Of a stretch of DNA of 64,000 bases, positions 60,030 to 64,000 are shown in pieces. Every line of letters begins with the position of its first letter. The stretch's first letter is position 1. The DNA comes from Oscillospiraceae bacterium (GTDB taxonomy: Bacteria; Bacillota; Clostridia; UMGS1810): assembly GCA_015068705.1 (NCBI GenBank), contig SVJZ01000004.1, forward strand, positions 1 through 64,000. Direction: 5' to 3'. A program made the translations under genes and the position numbers. The notes beneath the pieces are model-generated. The model made no database searches. It was given only the letters and a program-made list of their open reading frames with translations, and was not told where the DNA came from.

Positions 60030-60144
60030 TTTAAAGCATATTTTGTGGATTTACATCAATCAATACGGTTGCACTGTCTTTTCGACTTTAAAGCATATTT
60101 TGTGGATTTACATCAATCAATACGGTTGCACTGTCTTTTCGACT
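60030..60144. repeat. Perfect 57-bp tandem duplication at the 3' end of priA
   Basis: Bases 60030-60086 and 60087-60143 are identical (identity runs one base further). The second unit encodes the last 18 residues and the stop of PriA on the minus strand; the first lies just beyond the stop and stays in the same frame because 57 is a multiple of three. With no differences between units, the duplication is recent or an assembly artefact. Confidence 0.95.
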
Positions 60145-62541
60145 GCAAAACTTTTCATATACCAGATGCAGTGAATCATATATTTCTCGGTTATATCTTG
60201 TTTTTATCAAGAATCGATATCGGTATTTTCCATTTAATTTAAACATAGGCGCTTGCGCGTTTTTGTACAATTCCACTTGATCTCCGAATGGTGCAAAAGC
60301 ATCTTCCAGCGCATTGTGAAATCCTGTTGCAGTACTGCGTGCCTTTTTTTCTTCTGCGTCTGAAAATGTAATGGTAATCAGTTCGCAAAATGGCGGATAG
60401 TTCAATGTATGCCTGACACGGATTTCCTTTTCATAAAATGCAGGGTAATCCTGCTTTTTGCTCAATAAAATAGTGTCGCTTTCGGGATTATAGGTCTGAA
60501 TAATCGCTCTGCCGGGGAAACGCCCTCTTCCTGCGCGTCCACACACCTGTGTGATGAGATCAAATGTACGTTCATCTGAACGATAATCATCCATATACAA
60601 GGTCATATCTGCCGCCAATACACCAACCAGCGTGACGGATTCAAAATCCAGTCCTTTTGTTACCATTTGCGTTCCGACCAGAATGTCAATTTTTTCATCG
60701 CGGAATTGCTTTAATATTCTTTCGTGGGACATCCTACCCGACGTGGTATCTGCATCCATTCGAAGTACCTTTGCCTGCGGAAACATGGTTGCCAGTTCAT
60801 CCACAACTTTCTGCGTCCCGATGCCAAAATGCCGTATCTGTTTGCTGCCGCACCCCGGGCAAACCGATACACTGTTTGTTTTATAGTCGCAATAATGGCA
60901 AACCAGATGGTCTTTGGTGCGATGATATGTCAATGAAATATTGCAATTCGGACATTGCGCCACATAACCGCAACTTCGGCAGGACACAAAACTAGAATAC
61001 CCTCTCCTGTTCAGAAACAAAATGGTCTGTTGCCCCAACGAAAGATTTTCTTCAATCGCATCTGCAAGTGCGCGGCTGAAAATACTACGATTTCCCTCCT
61101 GCAATTCCAAACGCATATCGGCAACTGTAACCTTTGGCAAAGGCACATCATTGATGCGCTGGTTCAATGTAAGCGGTATATATTTTCCGCATTGTGCAAG
61201 ATAGGTGCTTTCCACTGCCGGAGTGGCACTGGCAAGCAACAATACCGCCTGATTTTGTTTTACGCGCAAACGGGCAATTTCCCGTGCGTGATAACGGGGT
61301 GATGACTCGGATTTATAGGTGTTTTCGTGTTCTTCGTCCATTACAACCAATCCCAAACGAGGCAATGGTGCAAACACTGCAGATCGTGCGCCGATTACCA
61401 CGTCGGCGGACCCATTTTTAATCCGCATCCATTCATCAAACCGCTGCCGGATGGTAAGTGCGCTGTGCAGTACTGCAACCGACTCGCCAAATCGAGCTAC
61501 CACCTGCCTTACCATTTGCGGTGTCAATGCAATTTCCGGAACCAGAAAAATTGCTTGTTTCCCTTGCGAAATGCATTCTTCGATCAACCGAAGGTACACT
61601 TCCGTTTTTCCGCTTCCAGTTACGCCGCGAAGCAAAAATGTATTTGTTTCATTTCGGCTCATCGCCGCACACACTTTGAAAATAATGTGTTCTTGTTCCG
61701 GGGTTGGCATAGGTATCGGAATCTCTTCTTCCACAACAGAATCTGCCACTCCGGTATCGGTGGGGATTTCTTCCCAATCCAGATATCCTTTTTGTTTCAG
61801 CTTATTTAATGTGGCATGTGTGGTTTGGCAAAACTCTAATAATTCACTCAATTGCACATTTTCGTTTTCGCATAGCATCTCCATTACGCGTGCTTGTGCA
61901 GGTGCGCGCCCTTGCATTGATTCGGCAAGCGCAAACGCCTCACTGCGCTCAATGGTCAAAAACACCAACTTTACCGTGCTTTCGCGAATACGTTCATGTG
62001 CGGTATCTTCCACAGAGAGTATACCCTTGCGCATCAGGCTATTTACAGTAGCATTGATATTCTTTTTCCCAATAAGCTCGCAAAGAGCGGTTAATTCCAT
62101 TGTTCCGTGTTCGCGAAGAATGCTGATAATCTGCTCTGCGGTCAACGAATGTGCAGTTGCCGAAGATATCAATGCTTCGTCCTGACAAATCAGGGAAATT
62201 AATTTTTGCACCCGAATACTTACACCGGCTGGCAACAAAGCTTTTATTGCTTCTGCGTAGGTACAAAAGTAACGGTGGTGCATAAACGTAATCAATTCGA
62301 CTGCCTTTTCATCAAACAGCGAACCGCCCTCCATCACAGAGGAAATGGATTTGAGTTCTCTACGTTGGCAGCGTTCAACCACGCGCATCACATATCCTTC
62401 GTTGGTGCGATTGCCACGCCCGAAGGGAACCACAACACGGACACCGGTGCACACCTGATTGGTAAGATGTTCCGGAATGCTGTAATGAAAAATCCGGTCG
62501 GTTGCCCGACTGGTCAGATTGAGCACAACTTCCGCTACCAT
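60088..62541 (-). CDS. priA: Primosomal protein N' (replication restart helicase PriA)
   Basis: PriA rebuilds replication forks at stalled sites. The 817 residues comprise an N-terminal DNA 3'-end-binding domain, a winged helix, Walker A GVTGSGKTEVYL near residue 320, the DEEH box VMDEEHENTYK, eight zinc-binding Cys in paired CxxC motifs (CRSCGYVAQCPNC ... CHYCDYKTNSVSVCPGC) near residues 540-580, and helicase motifs V-VI ending QVCGRAGRG. AGGAGGGG precedes the ATG. The stop codon lies at one end of a 57-bp tandem duplication. The coaBC gene often found between rpoZ and priA is missing. Confidence 0.97.
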   Translation of the reverse strand: MVAEVVLNLTSRATDRIFHYSIPEHLTNQVCTGVRVVVPFGRGNRTNEGYVMRVVERCQRRELKSISSVMEGGSLFDEKAVELITFMHHRYFCTYAEAIKALLPAGVSIRVQKLISLICQDEALISSATAHSLTAEQIISILREHGTMELTALCELIGKKNINATVNSLMRKGILSVEDTAHERIRESTVKLVFLTIERSEAFALAESMQGRAPAQARVMEMLCENENVQLSELLEFCQTTHATLNKLKQKGYLDWEEIPTDTGVADSVVEEEIPIPMPTPEQEHIIFKVCAAMSRNETNTFLLRGVTGSGKTEVYLRLIEECISQGKQAIFLVPEIALTPQMVRQVVARFGESVAVLHSALTIRQRFDEWMRIKNGSADVVIGARSAVFAPLPRLGLVVMDEEHENTYKSESSPRYHAREIARLRVKQNQAVLLLASATPAVESTYLAQCGKYIPLTLNQRINDVPLPKVTVADMRLELQEGNRSIFSRALADAIEENLSLGQQTILFLNRRGYSSFVSCRSCGYVAQCPNCNISLTYHRTKDHLVCHYCDYKTNSVSVCPGCGSKQIRHFGIGTQKVVDELATMFPQAKVLRMDADTTSGRMSHERILKQFRDEKIDILVGTQMVTKGLDFESVTLVGVLAADMTLYMDDYRSDERTFDLITQVCGRAGRGRFPGRAIIQTYNPESDTILLSKKQDYPAFYEKEIRVRHTLNYPPFCELITITFSDAEEKKARSTATGFHNALEDAFAPFGDQVELYKNAQAPMFKLNGKYRYRFLIKTRYNREIYDSLHLVYEKFCSRKDSATVLIDVNPQNML

Positions 62542-62559
62542 GTTTCCCCTCCTAATCAG

Positions 62560-62583
62560 AAAAGCCCCTTGAGGTCAAGGGGC
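62560..62583 (-). terminator. Terminator between rpoZ and priA
   Basis: On the minus strand GCCCCTTGA pairs with TCAAGGGGC and is followed by TTTTCTG. It lies about 80 bases after the rpoZ stop and 19 bases before the priA start, so priA may need its own promoter or read-through. The rest of the gap (62584-62660) shows nothing clear. Confidence 0.8.
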
Positions 62584-62660
62584 AGGAAATATGCGATACA
62601 AAAATCGGCAACACATGCGCCATATCCCGCATTGACATCAGGTTCCAGCTCAAAAGGACT

Positions 62661-62978
62661 TTATTCTTCGTCCAACGGCTGTTCTTCCGCCTGCGACTCG
62701 TCGTCTGTATCTTGTGCCACCAGATTGCGGTCCTCTTCAAGAATCATATTCATGATACGATCATCAACAGAAATCTTATTCTGGTCAGGATTTTTGAAAG
62801 ACACCTTGTTTTCGTAGATTTCGTTAATGGCAACGGTAACCGGCTTGTCCGAATTACATTCGGTAAAAGTAATACCGGTCTGGTAAATCTCTCTCGCGCG
62901 CTTTGCGGTAGCGATTACCAGTGTATACTTGCTGTCTACTTTTTCCATCAGTTTGTTAATAGAAGGATAAATCATCAT
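62661..62978 (-). CDS. rpoZ: RNA polymerase omega subunit
   Basis: Omega supports folding and stability of the beta' subunit. The 105 residues have the conserved core IYPSINKLMEKVDSKYTLV and ATAKRAREI near the N-terminus, then a clostridial insertion (VTVAINEIYENKVSF) and an acidic tail ending QPLDEE. It is longer than Bacillus omega (~70). The ATG overlaps the gmk stop (ATGATG). Order gmk-rpoZ is standard. Confidence 0.95.
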   Translation of the reverse strand: MMIYPSINKLMEKVDSKYTLVIATAKRAREIYQTGITFTECNSDKPVTVAINEIYENKVSFKNPDQNKISVDDRIMNMILEEDRNLVAQDTDDESQAEEQPLDEE

Positions 62979-63592
62979 TTTCCAAGCACCTCTTCAATTA
63001 AATTTAAGTTTTTATCAACTCTGCAACGTTCCGCCTCAACAATAGATTTCAGCCTTTGGCTCGCATCTTCGACGGTGTCGTTAAGCAGAATATAATCGTA
63101 ATTGGTAATGTGGGTAAATTCCCATGCGGCGGTTTTTAATCGTTGGTCGATTACCTCTTCGCTTTCGGTTTTTCTTCCCACAATGCGATTGCGCAGTTCT
63201 TCAAAAGACGGCGGAAGCACGAAAATGGTAACGCCTACCGGATAAGCCTCTTTTACCTTCATTGCACCCTGTACCTCTATTTCGAGGATAACATCCTTGC
63301 CCTCTTCGAGCATTCTGAGCACGGGTTCTTTTGGCGTTCCGTAATAATTTCCGCAAAAAGACGCCCACTCAAAAAGTTGATCATTGGCAATCATAGACTC
63401 AAATTCTTCTGTGGTTTTGTAGTAATAATTTACTCCATCGGTTTCTCCGGCTCTTGGTGCACGGGTAGTTGCAGAAACAGATAAAAATACATCTTCATTT
63501 CCGCTTTGTTCTAAAAACGATTTGAGCACAGTTCCCTTTCCTGCACCCGAAGGACCGGAGATAACAAAGAGAGTTCCTTTGCGTTTACTCAA
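62975..63592 (-). CDS. gmk: Guanylate kinase
   Basis: Gmk phosphorylates GMP and dGMP. About 205 residues with the P-loop [12 protein letters not shown] near residue 10, [19 protein letters not shown] (GMP-binding), and [14 protein letters not shown] 63592 gives the typical start MSKRKGTLF and lies nine bases after GGAGG; ATG 63601 or 63613 would be directly against or before that site. It overlaps remA by eight bases. Confidence 0.96.
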   Translation of the reverse strand: MSKRKGTLFVISGPSGAGKGTVLKSFLEQSGNEDVFLSVSATTRAPRAGETDGVNYYYKTTEEFESMIANDQLFEWASFCGNYYGTPKEPVLRMLEEGKDVILEIEVQGAMKVKEAYPVGVTIFVLPPSFEELRNRIVGRKTESEEVIDQRLKTAAWEFTHITNYDYILLNDTVEDASQRLKSIVEAERCRVDKNLNLIEEVLGK

Positions 63593-63860
63593 GCTCCTCA
63601 TCCTCCATTTCATTCATTACAACCGTATCCTTTGCCAGACGATTGGCAACCGTTTCGGGTTGCACGGCAGAGAGAATAATATGGTCGCTGTCGGTTACAA
63701 TTACTGCACGGGTACGCCGACCATAAGTAGCATCGATGAGCATGCCGCGCTCTCTGGCCTCCTGAATGATACGTTTGATTGGTGCCGATTCGGGACTGAC
63801 GATGGCAACCAGACGATTGGCAGAAACAATATTGCCAAAGCCGATATTAATCAGTTTCAT
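63585..63860 (-). CDS. remA: RemA/DUF370 family regulator
   Basis: This 91-residue protein matches RemA (YlzA), a DNA-binding ring protein that activates matrix and osmoprotection genes in Bacillus subtilis. Landmarks: [28 protein letters not shown]-type N-terminus (IGFGN, SPESAP) and [21 protein letters not shown] 63860 follows GAGGTG by eight bases; ATG 63866 is the alternative. Its regulatory targets in Clostridia are not known. Order yicC-remA-gmk-rpoZ is conserved. Confidence 0.95.
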   Translation of the reverse strand: MKLINIGFGNIVSANRLVAIVSPESAPIKRIIQEARERGMLIDATYGRRTRAVIVTDSDHIILSAVQPETVANRLAKDTVVMNEMEDEELE

Positions 63861-63879
63861 ATACATTGCACCTCGTTTG

Positions 63880-64000
63880 TTATTCGATATTTTGTACCTG
63901 CTCACGCAGTTTTTCAATTTCTGCTTTTAAGTCAACCACAGCGCGACCAATGGTAAAATCGTTGCACTTGGAACCCATGGTATTAACCTCGCGATTGAGT
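63880..64000 (-). CDS. YicC family protein, C-terminal end (partial)
   Basis: Only the last ~39 codons are in the window; the gene continues past its right edge. The minus-strand frame ends at TAA (63882-63880). The sequence [14 protein letters not shown] near the visible start and [15 protein letters not shown] at the end is the family C-terminus. YicC proteins are reported to be endoribonucleases in E. coli. Its place before remA-gmk is standard in Firmicutes. Confidence 0.92.
   Translation of the reverse strand, partial: LNREVNTMGSKCNDFTIGRAVVDLKAEIEKLREQVQNIE

Noticed and set aside
60030-60144. Two-unit repeat considered as a CRISPR remnant
   Set aside because: The units are directly adjacent with no spacer and encode the end of priA.
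1-64000. tRNA, rRNA, tmRNA, SRP RNA, RNase P RNA, insertion sequences, CRISPR arrays
   Set aside because: I looked in every intergenic gap and saw no cloverleaf, conserved core or terminal inverted repeats with a transposase; the only large non-coding gap is the OLE region.

Overview
The window is a chromosomal stretch of a Bacillota bacterium, most likely class Clostridia. This rests on gene order (tig-clpP-clpX; radical SAM-smc-ftsY; ylxM-ffh-rpsP-khpA-rimM-trmD-rplS-lepB-rbgA-rnhB-yraN; yicC-remA-gmk-rpoZ-priA-def-fmt-rsmB-rlmN-stp-prkC-rsgA-rpe-thiN), strong AGGAGG-type ribosome binding sites, sigma-A promoters and moderate G+C. It is almost entirely housekeeping DNA. I see no prophage, transposon, CRISPR array, tRNA or rRNA gene.

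Layout. 1-3.5 kb: end of trigger factor, ClpP, ClpX, a tiny Cys-rich protein and an Elp3-like radical SAM protein. 3.5-17.9 kb: chromosome condensation (Smc), the SRP pathway (FtsY, YlxM, Ffh) with a large UPF0182 membrane protein between, then the S16/KhpA/RimM/TrmD/L19/signal peptidase/RbgA/RNase HII/YraN block. 17.9-29.9 kb: a dipeptidase, an aminotransferase, a purine operon purE-F-M-N-H-D with a coupled amidohydrolase, then a purine-type permease and a phosphoribosyltransferase. 30-33.5 kb: an ECF transporter whose two ATPases and S component are fused in one protein. 33.6-40.8 kb: nusB-xseA-xseB-ispA-DUF212-[OLE RNA]-oapA-dxs-tlyA. 40.8-45.6 kb: RadC, DUF2156, DJ-1, 5-formyl-THF cyclo-ligase, CPBP protease and a Xer-type recombinase. 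45.6-64 kb: all genes are on the minus strand: aldolase, a FliB-like/MBL/deacetylase/DUF6062/RluA group, then the thiN-to-yicC housekeeping block.

Two things stand out. First, the ~775-base gap at 36,843-37,617 has no credible gene and lies immediately before a four-helix membrane protein and dxs-tlyA, and after xseA-xseB-ispA. That is the known genomic address of OLE RNA and its partner OapA. The gap has its own promoter-like element and ends that pair with each other, so I call it an OLE RNA. Second, a perfect 28-bp palindrome with the exact 11-6-11 geometry of a dif site (44,569-44,596) sits 17 bases before the start codon of a Xer recombinase gene. It is about 1 kb from the point where every gene switches from plus to minus strand, as expected where the two replichores converge. 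I propose this is the chromosome dimer resolution site, and that the window may span the replication terminus.

RNA-level regulation is a recurring theme: a 25-bp hairpin between khpA and rimM that pairs fully only as RNA, a pseudoknot-like leader over the L19 ribosome binding site, a terminator that buries the ribosome binding site of the gene after clpX, and a hairpin at the start of the ylxM-ffh transcript. Start codons were chosen by ribosome binding site and family length; several differ from the longest open frame, as noted in the entries.
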